A DNA stretch of 64,000 bases from positions 9,547 through 73,546 of the forward strand of contig DATDZA010000026.1 of NCBI GenBank assembly GCA_035288865.1, written 5' to 3'. The notes under the pieces are model-generated. The model did no database searches, was not told the DNA's origin, and worked only from the letters and a program-made list of their open reading frames with translations. This stretch comes from GCA-2688775 sp035288865 (GTDB taxonomy: Archaea; Nanobdellota; Nanobdellia; Woesearchaeales; GW2011-AR4). Position 1 is the first letter of the stretch; each line of letters begins with the position of its first letter. Below are positions 52,932 to 61,388 of this stretch, piece after piece. The position numbers and the translations under genes were made by a program.

Positions 52932-53212
52932 TCCACCATAAACATTTTATTATCTTTTCCTACGTCGAAAAAACCCAATCTTGCACCGACATCCAAGAAT
53001 GCATGCGAATAACAAACTGCTCCAAATGCATTTACTAAATCCCCTTTCTTATCAAAGAATTTAGCATCGTCAAAATATCTTTGCGCTAAGTCCAATAAAT
53101 CTTCAGCTTGTTTTCTGTGATTTTCTACGATTTTTACTTTTTTAAGGGCGAGAGAAGTAAGTGAGAAGTATTTTGCGAGCTTGTCTTCGATTTTGGAGTT
53201 CATTTCAATCAA
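52928..53212 (-). CDS. DUF357 family protein
   Basis: The product has 94 residues. The all-helical DUF357 pattern is clear: AQRYFDDAKFFDKKGDLVNA followed by FGAVCYSHAFLDVGARLG. These small archaeal proteins are common beside translation and exosome genes; function unknown. It ends the minus-strand superoperon. Confidence 0.88.
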   Translation of the reverse strand: MIEMNSKIEDKLAKYFSLTSLALKKVKIVENHRKQAEDLLDLAQRYFDDAKFFDKKGDLVNAFGAVCYSHAFLDVGARLGFFDVGKDNKMFMVD

Positions 53213-53240
53213 ATAAATCTAATAAAAGAAAAAAATAAAA

Positions 53241-54026
53241 TCAAAGATGCTTTCTCAATTCTTTCCCTTTTTCAATCCCAATGTCCAGCATCTTGTCTAT
53301 ATCTTCTGCTGACAGCGGCATGTCTCCGCCTTTTTGCATTGCGCACAAGGTTCCGTTATCAATTGAAGAAACTGTAAGCCTTGCATCAACTACTTTCTCT
53401 TCTTCTGTGTCAGGATCAATAATAAATTTATTGCCTATCTTTATCACAGTAACTGCAATCGGAGTTTTTTCCAGCTGAAGTTTTTTATCAGTCTTGTTTT
53501 TGTAATCAACTTTTACGCCGTTAAAAGCAGGGTATTTTGTGTCTTTCAAAGCTGCAAGCGCTGCTAGAGATGATGCATCAAATAAATTGCCTGCGTCGTT
53601 TATGGGACATATATCTATTACTACCATCCAGATTTTTTCACCTGGAGTGATGCAAAGTTTCTTGAAATCAAGCGCCTTGCTTTCCCTAATCCCACGGTCA
53701 ACGACCCTTGCTAGCTCAATTGCTTGGATTTGGGGAGGGCCCGGCTCAAATTCCGGGTTTGACATGGGCAACAATTCTGCTCCAACTATTATTGTTCCTT
53801 CGTCTGGCGTGTCAGGATATGGCTCGCCAACTTCTAATTTGACACCAACTATTATATCAGTCTCCCCGATTTTAACCCTGGCTGAGCCTTCTGCAGTCTT
53901 TATCACGCCATACTCTATTGTGATTGGCTGCCTGTATTCTGTAAGTTTTCTGCCGTCTAATCTCGTATTTGCTTCAAGCAAACTTATGATGTGGCTTCTT
54001 AGTTCTTTGTACATTTTAATCCTCAA
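53241..54026 (-). CDS. rrp42: Exosome subunit Rrp42
   Basis: About 257-261 residues. RNase PH-like fold: RLDGRKLTEYRQPITIEYGV, SARVKIGETDIIVGVKLEVG and SNPEFEPGPPQ are typical of archaeal Rrp42, the non-catalytic half of the hexameric exosome core. The start is ATG 54014 behind GAGG, rather than the upstream TTG 54026 that overlaps the Rrp41 stop. With Rrp41 and Rrp4 it forms the 3'-5' RNA degradation complex. Confidence 0.95.
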   Translation of the reverse strand: MRIKMYKELRSHIISLLEANTRLDGRKLTEYRQPITIEYGVIKTAEGSARVKIGETDIIVGVKLEVGEPYPDTPDEGTIIVGAELLPMSNPEFEPGPPQIQAIELARVVDRGIRESKALDFKKLCITPGEKIWMVVIDICPINDAGNLFDASSLAALAALKDTKYPAFNGVKVDYKNKTDKKLQLEKTPIAVTVIKIGNKFIIDPDTEEEKVVDARLTVSSIDNGTLCAMQKGGDMPLSAEDIDKMLDIGIEKGKELRKHL

Positions 54027-54726
54027 CTCCCTTGTATTTGTCTTTCAAAGCTTTTTTCTGGACTTCATAAATATCCATCAAAACCTTTTTGCTCATCCCT
54101 ATCAGTTTCATCAATTCCTCTTTCGTTACTTCGCCATCCATCTGCAGCAGGCTGATTTTGCCTGAGTTTGGAAGCATCGCAATAGGTATGTCCGCAACTC
54201 CACCGTCGGGATAGCTTTCCTCTGAATAGTCCAAATCAACAACAAGCTTGTCATCAACTTTTCCGAATGACACAGCGCTTACAAGGTCTTTCATGTCCAG
54301 TCCTGCATCTGCAAGGGCCATTGATGCTGCGCAAATTCCGGCGCATCTTGAGCCTGCCTCCGTCTGCGGCAGCTCGATAAAAACATCCACAACTGAATTT
54401 GGATAATCTTCCAGATTTAACACTGGCAATAATGCTTTTTGTGTTACAAGAGAAATTTCCTTTGATCTTCGGGATCCTCCGGGCCTTACTCTCTCGCCTG
54501 AACTCGAGAAAGGCATCATGTTGTAACTGCATCTTAATATTCCGGTCTGCGGGTCCTGCATAAACTTTGGATGAAGATTTCTGGGACCGTAAACAGCTGC
54601 ATAAGCCCATGTGTTTCCTATCTTGAACATTGCGCTTCCGTCTGCCCTTGGAATCACTCCAACTTTTGCTTCAATCGGCCTCATTTCGTCAAATTTTCTT
54701 CCGTCTATTCTTTGTTTGTAAGTCAT
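54016..54726 (-). CDS. rrp41: Exosome catalytic subunit Rrp41
   Basis: The product has 236 residues. IDGRKFDEMRPIEAKVGV, the SRRSKEISLVTQKALL region with RNA- and phosphate-binding arginines, and DLDYSEESYPDGGVADIPIA with catalytic acids mark the phosphorolytic RNase PH subunit. GGTGAAATAAAA precedes the ATG. It overlaps rrp42 and is 12 nt after rrp4. Confidence 0.96.
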   Translation of the reverse strand: MTYKQRIDGRKFDEMRPIEAKVGVIPRADGSAMFKIGNTWAYAAVYGPRNLHPKFMQDPQTGILRCSYNMMPFSSSGERVRPGGSRRSKEISLVTQKALLPVLNLEDYPNSVVDVFIELPQTEAGSRCAGICAASMALADAGLDMKDLVSAVSFGKVDDKLVVDLDYSEESYPDGGVADIPIAMLPNSGKISLLQMDGEVTKEELMKLIGMSKKVLMDIYEVQKKALKDKYKGVED

Positions 54727-54738
54727 TTTTATTTCACC

Positions 54739-55452
54739 TTAATCCTGATGAGTTTTTTTGGGTACACTGTTCTGCTCCAAAAATCCCTTAATCTTGTCAG
54801 TCAATCCAGTCGTGTGGCTTTCGGCTGATATTTTTCTTATAGCTTGAATTGCAAGCAACTCATTCATAGGCCCGCCGTCAATCCAAATCAACCCGTTCTG
54901 GCCGACGACAATGTTGCACTGGGTTGCTTCTTTTATCATCACTACCATTGAGCCCTGCTTTCCGATTATCCTCGGAACTTTGTTGGCGTCAACTTCAATT
55001 ATTCTTCCGCCTTTCAATTTTCTTAATCCCGGCCCTTTCATTGTCACGTCAATCAGTTTCTGGCTTGTTACGTTCACAATCTGGCATACGATATGGTCGC
55101 CAAGGTCGTAATACTGAGTGAGATTTGCGCCTCTCTGTATAAATTCAGAGGTTGCATCTTTCATAGAAAGCATTGCCGAGTATGCGGAATTCGTATCAAG
55201 GCGCCAGCCGTTAAAGCCAACGTCGATAACTTTGCATATTATAGTGTCATTTGTTTTTGGCATGTATCTCCCTGACAAGGGGAGCAGTTTTATTGTCCTC
55301 CCGTCCATCATCACTAGCCCAAGCCTGTTTGCAACTATTTTTTCCCCTTCCCTGTAAGTTCCTGCGCCCGGCAGCACGTCCATTCCGACTGCAAGCACTT
55401 CTCCCGGAACTGATATTTCCTTATCCTTAACTTTTATTTCTGACATTTTCAT
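54739..55452 (-). CDS. rrp4: Exosome cap subunit Rrp4
   Basis: The product has 235-237 residues. N-terminal barrel (VPGEVLAVGMDVLPGAGTYR), S1 domain (RGANLTQYYDLGDHIVCQIV region) and a KH domain (VPRIIGKQGSMVVMIKEATQ) in the standard order. The preferred start is ATG 55446, seven nt after GGTGA. It recruits RNA to the Rrp41-Rrp42 ring. Confidence 0.95.
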   Translation of the reverse strand: MKMSEIKVKDKEISVPGEVLAVGMDVLPGAGTYREGEKIVANRLGLVMMDGRTIKLLPLSGRYMPKTNDTIICKVIDVGFNGWRLDTNSAYSAMLSMKDATSEFIQRGANLTQYYDLGDHIVCQIVNVTSQKLIDVTMKGPGLRKLKGGRIIEVDANKVPRIIGKQGSMVVMIKEATQCNIVVGQNGLIWIDGGPMNELLAIQAIRKISAESHTTGLTDKIKGFLEQNSVPKKTHQD

Positions 55453-55500
55453 CTCACCTTTAGTTTATATTTAAATGTAATATTTTGAATTGTAAATTTT

Positions 55501-55794
55501 TTAGTGGATGGCATACTGTTGTCTTGCTGCAATATAACGAAGCGTAAATCCGTAGGCTGCTCCTCTTTGTTGAAAGGCAAGTGAACTCCGGATAACATTT
55601 TCCATTTTTGAAAATAACCAATCTACATTATCGCTTAAACTACCCTCAGCAGATACGTCCCTAAGTTTTTTCTCACAATAATCAAATTCTAAATGTGCCA
55701 TTTCCAGACGTCTCTCTAGTTCCACCTTATCCAAAGCGCAAGTAGATGTGGGCTGCAATTGACTAATAATTTTATCAGGTTCTAAATTGCTCAT
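55501..55794 (-). CDS. Hypothetical helical protein (97 aa)
   Basis: Inserted between rrp4 and SBDS. Mostly helical, with AHLEFDYCEKKLRDVSAEGS and a second long helix; no RxxxxH motif, so a HEPN-type RNase is not supported. No membrane span. No strong ribosome site. Function unknown. Confidence 0.5.
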   Translation of the reverse strand: MSNLEPDKIISQLQPTSTCALDKVELERRLEMAHLEFDYCEKKLRDVSAEGSLSDNVDWLFSKMENVIRSSLAFQQRGAAYGFTLRYIAARQQYAIH

Positions 55795-55824
55795 TTAATT
55801 TCAATCTCGTTTCATGATTTTGAT

Positions 55825-56097
55825 TCATAAGTCCATTATTTTTTGGAACTGCGTTTTTTCTTTCATCTTATTTTGTTCTGTAGATAATAATGATTCAAAA
55901 TGACCTAGCGCTGAAAGCACCTTCATTTCAGGGGCGATGGTTGCAAAAAGAATTTTTTCGTGAGCGATTGGCAATTTTTCATCGTCTGCAATTTTAACCA
56001 TGCTCAATAAACTCTTGGATTCAATTATTTCTGCAATTCCAATTTTTTGCTGGAAACTTTCAAACCTTTGTCCGATTTCTTTTTGGTTTAGGTTCAT
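55825..56097 (-). CDS. Hypothetical helical protein (90 aa)
   Basis: The product is a soluble, charged, mostly helical small protein (KIGIAEIIESKSLLSMVKIA). An AT-rich run precedes it, so it may have its own promoter. No family recognised; second of three unknown genes breaking up the exosome superoperon. Confidence 0.5.
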   Translation of the reverse strand: MNLNQKEIGQRFESFQQKIGIAEIIESKSLLSMVKIADDEKLPIAHEKILFATIAPEMKVLSALGHFESLLSTEQNKMKEKTQFQKIMDL

Positions 56098-56127
56098 CTT
56101 TTTAATTTAATGTTTATTTTTAACTTA

Positions 56128-56544
56128 TTAATCATGAGTGTTACACCTTTCTGCAAATGTATTGTAATCTTCCCTCAATGGCGCCCCCTCATGGTCAAAA
56201 CCAAGAAGCAACGGATCATATTCTTCCCCGAACCGGGAGTTGTTTGTAATATACTTTCTTTCTAGAGGAAGATAAACCGATTGTGCCAAAGTCAAACCTT
56301 CATTTTTAAATCCATTCACAGCCAGGGCAAAAATTTCATCACCTAATCTGCCAAGTGCAACTCTTTCTCCTGTAGTTCTATCAGTTAACTCTACTGCCAC
56401 TGCGATAAGTTGAGCGCCTAAATTTATGCCTGCGTTTGTCCTGACTGATGATTGAGAAGAAGAGCCAATTAATCTATCAGGCACAGCATTGATTCTTGCA
56501 ACCAAATCAGTGTAACCGACTGGATTTTCCCTTGCGTCTGGCAT
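56128..56544 (-). CDS. Hypothetical protein (138 aa) coupled to SBDS
   Basis: Starts with GGTGAAATAATG where TAATG merges the SBDS stop with its ATG, so translation coupling is very likely. The sequence is mixed alpha/beta (INLGAQLIAVAVELTDRTTG), soluble, without a recognised motif. The close coupling suggests a function linked to ribosome assembly or RNA processing. Confidence 0.6.
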   Translation of the reverse strand: MPDARENPVGYTDLVARINAVPDRLIGSSSQSSVRTNAGINLGAQLIAVAVELTDRTTGERVALGRLGDEIFALAVNGFKNEGLTLAQSVYLPLERKYITNNSRFGEEYDPLLLGFDHEGAPLREDYNTFAERCNTHD

Positions 56545-57254
56545 TATTTCACCTTCAAAATTTTTGATTCAACATTTCCGTGGCATATCTTATTTAATCT
56601 ATCATATAGGTCGCTTTCCATCCCGCCGGGAATTTCAACGACAGCCACCCAGTTTCCGTTTGTTTGCCATTCCTCTCTTAAAATTGTGGAGAACTGCTTT
56701 ATTATTGAATAGCATTTAGGCGCAAACTCCGGAGTGATTTTAATTGCAATTTCTTTGACTTCAAATTTTATAGGAAGAATAGGTCTTAAAATCTTTAGCG
56801 CATCCTGAACCTGCAGTTGCACTGGCTTGAATTCATTAACATGAAATTTCGCCTCGGCAAATGCATTTTCAATCCTATTCGGAGGGTGAGGCATATGCGT
56901 TTTTGGGTCAACTCCATTGCGATGAATTATTGCAATTATCTGTTTTCTTTTTTCTTCCCTTAAATTTTCCCTGTATTCCTGAGTTAATTGTATTTCGCCT
57001 TTATGAATAATCTGATTAGCCACATCGTTCACATCGTTCGTTCCGAAAATCTGCTTTATTGCATGCTCTGATGCAACTAATCCTTTGTGGGCATCAGAGA
57101 ATATCTGCATAGCTGCGAGTACATCATGCATGTCAACGGTTTTGCCCTCTATAATAGCAAGCGCGTTTGCGCAGTCGACAAGAATCTCAAAATTATTTCC
57201 TTCAGTTTTCAACCTTGCAATGACTGCTTTATCTACGTCAACCATTTGGTTCAC
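56544..57254 (-). CDS. SBDS-family ribosome maturation protein
   Basis: The product has 233-236 residues. Three SBDS domains: N-terminal FYSH-like (NNFEILVDCANALAIIEGK, where RNA/eIF6-related function sits), a helical middle with THMPHPPNRIENAFAEA, and a ferredoxin-like C-terminal domain. The start is ATG 57245, with GTGA five nt upstream, or GTG 57254 right after psmA. In archaea it is thought to help 60S-type subunit maturation. Confidence 0.95.
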   Translation of the reverse strand: MNQMVDVDKAVIARLKTEGNNFEILVDCANALAIIEGKTVDMHDVLAAMQIFSDAHKGLVASEHAIKQIFGTNDVNDVANQIIHKGEIQLTQEYRENLREEKRKQIIAIIHRNGVDPKTHMPHPPNRIENAFAEAKFHVNEFKPVQLQVQDALKILRPILPIKFEVKEIAIKITPEFAPKCYSIIKQFSTILREEWQTNGNWVAVVEIPGGMESDLYDRLNKICHGNVESKILKVK

Positions 57255-58004
57255 TTATTTCTTTGAGGGCTTTTTATCTTCCTTTAAATCAGATGATAAC
57301 TTTTCTATTCTGGATTTTAAAACTCTCTTGAATTTTCTCTCTGCGATTGTTATATAAGCCGCATCAATCCTCTCAACGTTGAAATTTTCTCCCAAAACCT
57401 TTTTTAATGATTTTAATGAAAGTTTTAATCCGTCTTCGATTGTTAATTCGGGCTTGTATTCGCTGTGCAAAATTTCCTCGACTTCAACTTCCCCTTCTCC
57501 GATTGCAGTCGCTTTGTATTGGAAATATATTCCAATTGGGTCTGTCTCGAATAGTTTTGGAGTTGACTCGTCAATTCCCGCAATGAGTATGGATACCCCA
57601 AACGGCCTTAAGCCGCCGCTCTGTGTGCATATCTGCTTTAAATCACAGATGTCTTTTACAATAGTTAAAGTGTCAATTTCAGAATCATAGGTAACCCTGT
57701 TCTGCTGTGCTTTTAATTGCGCCCTGTCAATCAAGACTCTCGCATCGCTTAAAATTCCGGATGCTGCGGCCCCGATATTCTCGTCAATCTGCCAAATTTT
57801 TTCCACTGACTCTGGAACCATTAATGTGTCGACAACTCTTTTGTCCGCCACGAGCAGAACCCCGTCGGAACAAACCATCCCGATCGCTGTTGATCCCTGC
57901 CTGACTGTCTTTTTGGCATATTCTACCTGAAGTAGCCTGCCGTCCGGACTGAACATTGTGATTGCCCTATCGTAACCCATCATCTGATGCTGCATTGGTT
58001 GCAT
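57255..58004 (-). CDS. psmA: Proteasome subunit alpha
   Basis: The product has 249 residues. The N-terminal YDRAITMFSPDGRLLQVEYA is the signature of proteasome alpha subunits, with GSTAIGMVCSDGVLL following. Alpha subunits form the outer rings and gate the 20S particle. GGTGA lies eight nt before the ATG. The C-terminal Lys/Glu-rich tail is longer than usual. The beta subunit is not in this window. Confidence 0.97.
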   Translation of the reverse strand: MQPMQHQMMGYDRAITMFSPDGRLLQVEYAKKTVRQGSTAIGMVCSDGVLLVADKRVVDTLMVPESVEKIWQIDENIGAAASGILSDARVLIDRAQLKAQQNRVTYDSEIDTLTIVKDICDLKQICTQSGGLRPFGVSILIAGIDESTPKLFETDPIGIYFQYKATAIGEGEVEVEEILHSEYKPELTIEDGLKLSLKSLKKVLGENFNVERIDAAYITIAERKFKRVLKSRIEKLSSDLKEDKKPSKK

Positions 58005-58075
58005 TTTTTAATTCACCTCATGAATTTGTTTAATTTATAATTTTGATTGTTAAATTTCTTGTTTTATGATTTATT

Positions 58076-58438
58076 TTACTTCTTTAAATAATTATTCTCA
58101 GCTTTCTTTAAAATGCCGGAAACACCCAAGCTACGGATTATTGCTTCATTGCTACCGATTTTTTTGGCAAAAACCAGAGATGCCTTGACATCATCAACGT
58201 GCTTGTGGCTTACTTTCATAATCCCACGCTGCTTTTCAGCATCCCATTTGTTGTTGAGAACAACAATTCCCGCTTTTGCAGTTCCGCGCTGTCCCAAAAA
58301 CTGCAGTGAAGACTGCAATATCGCCCTTGAAATACCATCAGCATCGCTGATTTTTTCTTTTGAAATGACCTCAAACACCAAGTAGCGCTTCTTTTCCCTT
58401 AAGCTGGGCAAAATGGGCTTCAGTTTCGTCTTAATCAT
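58076..58438 (-). CDS. rnp2: RNase P protein component Pop5/Rpp14 family
   Basis: The product has 120 residues. KTKLKPILPSLREKKRYLVFE and the GIMKVSHKHVDDVKASL region match Pop5 (Rnp2), which with Rpp30 activates RNase P RNA for tRNA 5' maturation. It begins the exosome superoperon, in the standard order Pop5-psmA-SBDS-exosome. Rpp30 is not adjacent. A TATA-like run (near 58510-58520) faces this strand. Confidence 0.92.
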   Translation of the reverse strand: MIKTKLKPILPSLREKKRYLVFEVISKEKISDADGISRAILQSSLQFLGQRGTAKAGIVVLNNKWDAEKQRGIMKVSHKHVDDVKASLVFAKKIGSNEAIIRSLGVSGILKKAENNYLKK

Positions 58439-58697
58439 TCCAAAATTACTGAGAAGAAATCATAGTAACCGCGTTCTTCTCTCTCTGTTAATTATTTGAA
58501 TTATTTTAAACTATATAAAGGTTACTGTGAATTTTGAATTTTTCAATTTTCAGTTGAACTTTAATTGCAAAAGATCAAATATGAATTAGAATGTGATATT
58601 AGAATCTAAACTAAACTTAAAATAATATCAGGAGATAGCACTTGAATCAAAAGTCTAAGTGTAAATTCCTAAATAATAATAATATTAGGTCTGACAG

Positions 58698-58709
58698 TAA
58701 ACTTTTTAT
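58698..58709 (+). promoter_or_regulatory. TATA box, leaderless promoter
   Basis: TTTTTATATAAC precedes the ATG at 58734 by about 25 nt and there is no ribosome site, indicating a leaderless transcript. Confidence 0.5.
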
Positions 58710-58733
58710 ATAACTTCAGTTTAGTAGTGAATT

Positions 58734-59081
58734 ATGGGAGATAGTGCAGATACGATAATTCATAGTCCGGAATATGGTGTTTCTCAACTAGCGGACTATG
58801 TTCTTCGTAATATACCTCAAGGTCAAGGAATGACTGGAATGGATCATGGCGCAGGCTCTGGTAGGCATACTTTTTATTATACGGGCCAAGGAAATAAGAT
58901 GATTGCTGTTGAAAAGGATCCCACAAGAATAGCGGAGTTATCCAGGCGCGCAGACGCCATGACAAGAGTTCTTAGAGATACAGATTTTACACGTTTAATT
59001 GTAAATCCTTTCGATACAATCGATTATCTTGCTGCTGACGGAGAATTTATTAAATTCCCCTTCCAATCAGGGACCATATGA
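58734..59081 (+). CDS. Methyltransferase-like fragment
   Basis: The product has 115 residues. TGMDHGAGSGRHTFYYTGQG looks like SAM-binding motif I and MIAVEKDP like motif II of a class I methyltransferase. The protein ends about where the second half of the Rossmann fold should begin, so it is either a very small domain or a gene truncated when the DUF1328 gene (opposite strand, overlapping the last 32 nt) became its neighbour. Confidence 0.5.
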   Translation: MGDSADTIIHSPEYGVSQLADYVLRNIPQGQGMTGMDHGAGSGRHTFYYTGQGNKMIAVEKDPTRIAELSRRADAMTRVLRDTDFTRLIVNPFDTIDYLAADGEFIKFPFQSGTI

Positions 59082-59211
59082 ATAATATCAAGAACAATAT
59101 GAATAAGATTTTTGCAATCCAGGCAGCGGTGCCTTCGACGATTCTGAATCCCAATACTCCAGCCACTAGGGCTATTATCAAAAATATTAATGTCCAACCA
59201 AGCAGTGCCAT
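59050..59211 (-). CDS. DUF1328-family two-span membrane protein (53 aa)
   Basis: The 53-residue minus-strand frame encodes ALLGWTLIFLIIALVAGVLG as the first span, a short loop with EGTAAWIAKILF, and a second hydrophobic span, the exact build of DUF1328/YtjA-type small membrane proteins. A TATA-like run (about 59237-59250) lies ~30 nt upstream, indicating leaderless expression. Function unknown; relatives in bacteria are stress-associated. Confidence 0.82.
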   Translation of the reverse strand: MALLGWTLIFLIIALVAGVLGFRIVEGTAAWIAKILFILFLILFIWSLIGRGI

Positions 59212-59312
59212 TTTAACCAGTTATATTATAGCGATTAATTTTATATAACTTGTGGTGAACTAAAGTATACAATATGCTTACTAAAATTGGACCCAGATTA
59301 GATCCGAAAAAA

Positions 59313-59894
59313 TTACTCTGATTCTTCTTCTGATTGGGCCGCAGAAGAAGTGCTTTCATTTTGGTATTTTTCATTATTCAATTTTGAAATATTCAAATAC
59401 TTATCCATGGCAATGGAACCAACTGGATGGAAAGGCGAGCTGGATATCAGCTCCTTGACCATCTCCATTTTTAAGAACTTAATTTCATCTATCTCCTCGT
59501 CCTGTTTTTTTAGGTCTCCATTATAAACTATTTCATAAACAGTACATATTTCATTGTCATTTTCAGATTTGTGTATAAAATTAAACACCCTGTTTATTTC
59601 TTCAATCTGCAATTTTATCCCCAGCTCCTCCCACAAACCAATTACAGCAGTAGAATCATAGTTTGAGCCGCTTTTGACTGATTCTGCTACTCCAATGTCC
59701 CAATACTCCGGGAAAATATCCTTAGATTGTGACCTTTTTTGCACCAGGAATTCATTTTTATCATTCTTTATTATTATCCTTGAAACCCTATGCAGCAAAG
59801 CATTTTTGTGCATCTCAGTTCTAGTCACAACTCCAATGACCTCGTCCTTTTCATTTACAATGTCTATGTATTCTTTCATCGTGCCTCTTAACAT
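59313..59894 (-). CDS. Nudix-like protein with degenerate box
   Basis: The product has 188-193 residues (ATG 59894, or ATG 59879 behind AGAGG). Similar to Idi/YfcD-type Nudix proteins: MKEYIDIVNEKDEVIG, KNALLHRVSRIIIKND, and a Nudix-box region GVAESVKSGSNYDSTA then WEELGI. The conserved Arg-Glu before EE is replaced by Ile-Gly, so hydrolysis may be lost. A C-terminal Ser/Glu-rich tail is extra. Isopentenyl-diphosphate isomerase activity cannot be claimed. Confidence 0.7.
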   Translation of the reverse strand: MLRGTMKEYIDIVNEKDEVIGVVTRTEMHKNALLHRVSRIIIKNDKNEFLVQKRSQSKDIFPEYWDIGVAESVKSGSNYDSTAVIGLWEELGIKLQIEEINRVFNFIHKSENDNEICTVYEIVYNGDLKKQDEEIDEIKFLKMEMVKELISSSPFHPVGSIAMDKYLNISKLNNEKYQNESTSSAAQSEEESE

Positions 59895-60047
59895 ACTTAC
59901 CTGTAGCTTTGTTCAGTGATTATTTATAAATTAAAAAAGATTAAGGTATATAGTATGCTTATTTTACAAATAACCACACGGTAGTAAGAATCCCACCAAA
60001 AGAAATAATAGAACATATTTATTTTCTCAAAATTAATCAAAAATTTT

Positions 60048-61040
60048 TCACATAATAATCCTCATTTTTCTTTCTGATTTATAAGCGCTATTTTCATGAA
60101 AATCTTCGAATTTATTAGTATTCTCTTTCAGGAAATCAAGCCTCATAGTTGTAAAGTTATAAATCAAGTCCGCAGCAGATTTTATTTTAAAAAGAGCCAT
60201 TATTTCATCCGGATTTAAGGAAGTTTCTATGACATCCCTTATATTCTTGTCAATATCCGTAAAAATACTGTAGGCTTGATTCGCCTTCTCGATGTTTGCC
60301 TTGTAGAAATAAGAATATGATAGCTCGAATTGATCCCGTAACATCTCCAAAAGATTTAGTATATCCTTATTTTTCTTCTTTGTCAATGCAAGGTTTTTTG
60401 CAAGTTTCTTGAAAAAGTCCCCAAGGTCTTCAAGATTCTCAATTAAATAATACAGAATGTGCGACTGCTGCTCTCTTTCAGCCGCAACGTATTGCTCCCT
60501 GTTTATTTGTCGTCTGAGAAAATAAGTAAATCTATTTACTTCTATATCCTTTATGTAAAGATTCTCAAGCGTGGACTTGTCGCCATCTTTGTATGCGTCG
60601 TAGGCAGTTTCAAGCATTTGCTTCACAATGAGAAATGCTTTTCGCAATGAATTATCAAAATCAAGTTCGATCTTCGATGATATTGATTGTATCAGGCAAG
60701 TCTTATCATTTTGCTCTATTATTTCGTACCCGATCAATTCAAGCATTTTTTCCTGGATGACTTTCAGCAATTCAGGGCTGTTATGCACCAAAAAAACCTT
60801 GTCGTATCCTTTTTGGTAAACCCGCCCGAGAAATCTTGTCACGAGAAAAGGCTTAAGCTTTGAAATGTCCTCAGTGAGAGAATAATTTGTTGCAACTTTA
60901 TCCGCACCAATAACTAAAGTTTTTCCTTCTTCGCTAACATCAAGCTCGTCGCCTTTTTTAATCCCGTTTTGCTTGACCCAATTGGCTGGCAATGAAACTA
61001 TTAAGGTCGAGGACCCGTGTTGTACTATTTTCCTTTTCAT
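60048..61040 (-). CDS. AbrB-PhoU regulator
   Basis: The product has 330 residues. Residues 1-45 are a SpoVT/AbrB DNA-binding fold (MKRKIVQHGSSTLIVSLPAN, VKQNGIKKGDELDVSEEGKT). The rest is helical and matches PhoU-like bundles (two repeats with Glu/Asp-rich metal-binding type helices). Archaeal AbrB-PhoU proteins are thought to regulate phosphate uptake or related genes. GGGGTGAG is its ribosome site. Three operator-like repeats flank its promoter. Confidence 0.88.
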   Translation of the reverse strand: MKRKIVQHGSSTLIVSLPANWVKQNGIKKGDELDVSEEGKTLVIGADKVATNYSLTEDISKLKPFLVTRFLGRVYQKGYDKVFLVHNSPELLKVIQEKMLELIGYEIIEQNDKTCLIQSISSKIELDFDNSLRKAFLIVKQMLETAYDAYKDGDKSTLENLYIKDIEVNRFTYFLRRQINREQYVAAEREQQSHILYYLIENLEDLGDFFKKLAKNLALTKKKNKDILNLLEMLRDQFELSYSYFYKANIEKANQAYSIFTDIDKNIRDVIETSLNPDEIMALFKIKSAADLIYNFTTMRLDFLKENTNKFEDFHENSAYKSERKMRIIM

Positions 61041-61388
61041 TAAATCTCACCCCTTAAAAATTCCGTCATACCCTACGTAATAGACCATTAAAGTTTAATA
61101 CATATATAAATTTTTTGGAATTGATATTAAATTTTAATGGGCATATAACACTCTTAATGGGCATATAATTGATATGATATCTACAGATTGATGATTAAAT
61201 TTATATATCTGATGAGGGGCTCTTTGAAAGAACTTTAGTTAATTAATGATTATAAAGAATAGAGGCCGATGAACGGTAAGGGAATGTCAACCAGTTTAAA
61301 ATAATGACATTTAATATTTATTCATAATTCACTTAAAAAGATGAATACATTTTTAAAACTTATCCTATTCAAACCAAAAAGAGTAAAT
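61041..61388. other. Intergenic region with operator-like repeats
   Basis: The 348-nt spacer holds the AbrB-PhoU promoter (TATA-like around 61101-61113 on the minus strand), the three repeats listed separately, and a second TATA-like ATTTATATATC near 61199 facing plus. From it a tiny 11-codon frame (61269-61304, behind AGAGGCCG) could be read, too short to trust. No gene is clear. Confidence 0.45.
61080..61168. repeat. Direct and inverted repeats at the AbrB-PhoU promoter
   Basis: TTAATGGGCATATAA occurs at 61134-61148 and again, exactly, at 61154-61168 (20-nt offset, about two helical turns). A partial inverted copy TAATAGACCATTAA lies at 61080-61093 near the expected transcription start. 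The TATA-like sequence is between them. Best explanation: binding sites for autoregulation. Confidence 0.6.

Noticed and set aside
53539..54165. Long plus-strand frame antisense to rrp42/rrp41
   Set aside because: Both exosome genes are certain by family motifs; the antisense frame is a shadow.
55501..55794. HEPN-type toxin for the 97-residue protein
   Set aside because: Helical, but the RxxxxH motif is missing and there is no partner nucleotidyltransferase next to it.
58642..58713. 23-codon TTG frame behind AGGAGA
   Set aside because: It contains the TATA box of the next gene and has low-complexity content; chance is likely.
61205..61280. TGATGA and GATGA suggesting a C/D-box RNA
   Set aside because: No matching D boxes (CTGA) at proper spacing.
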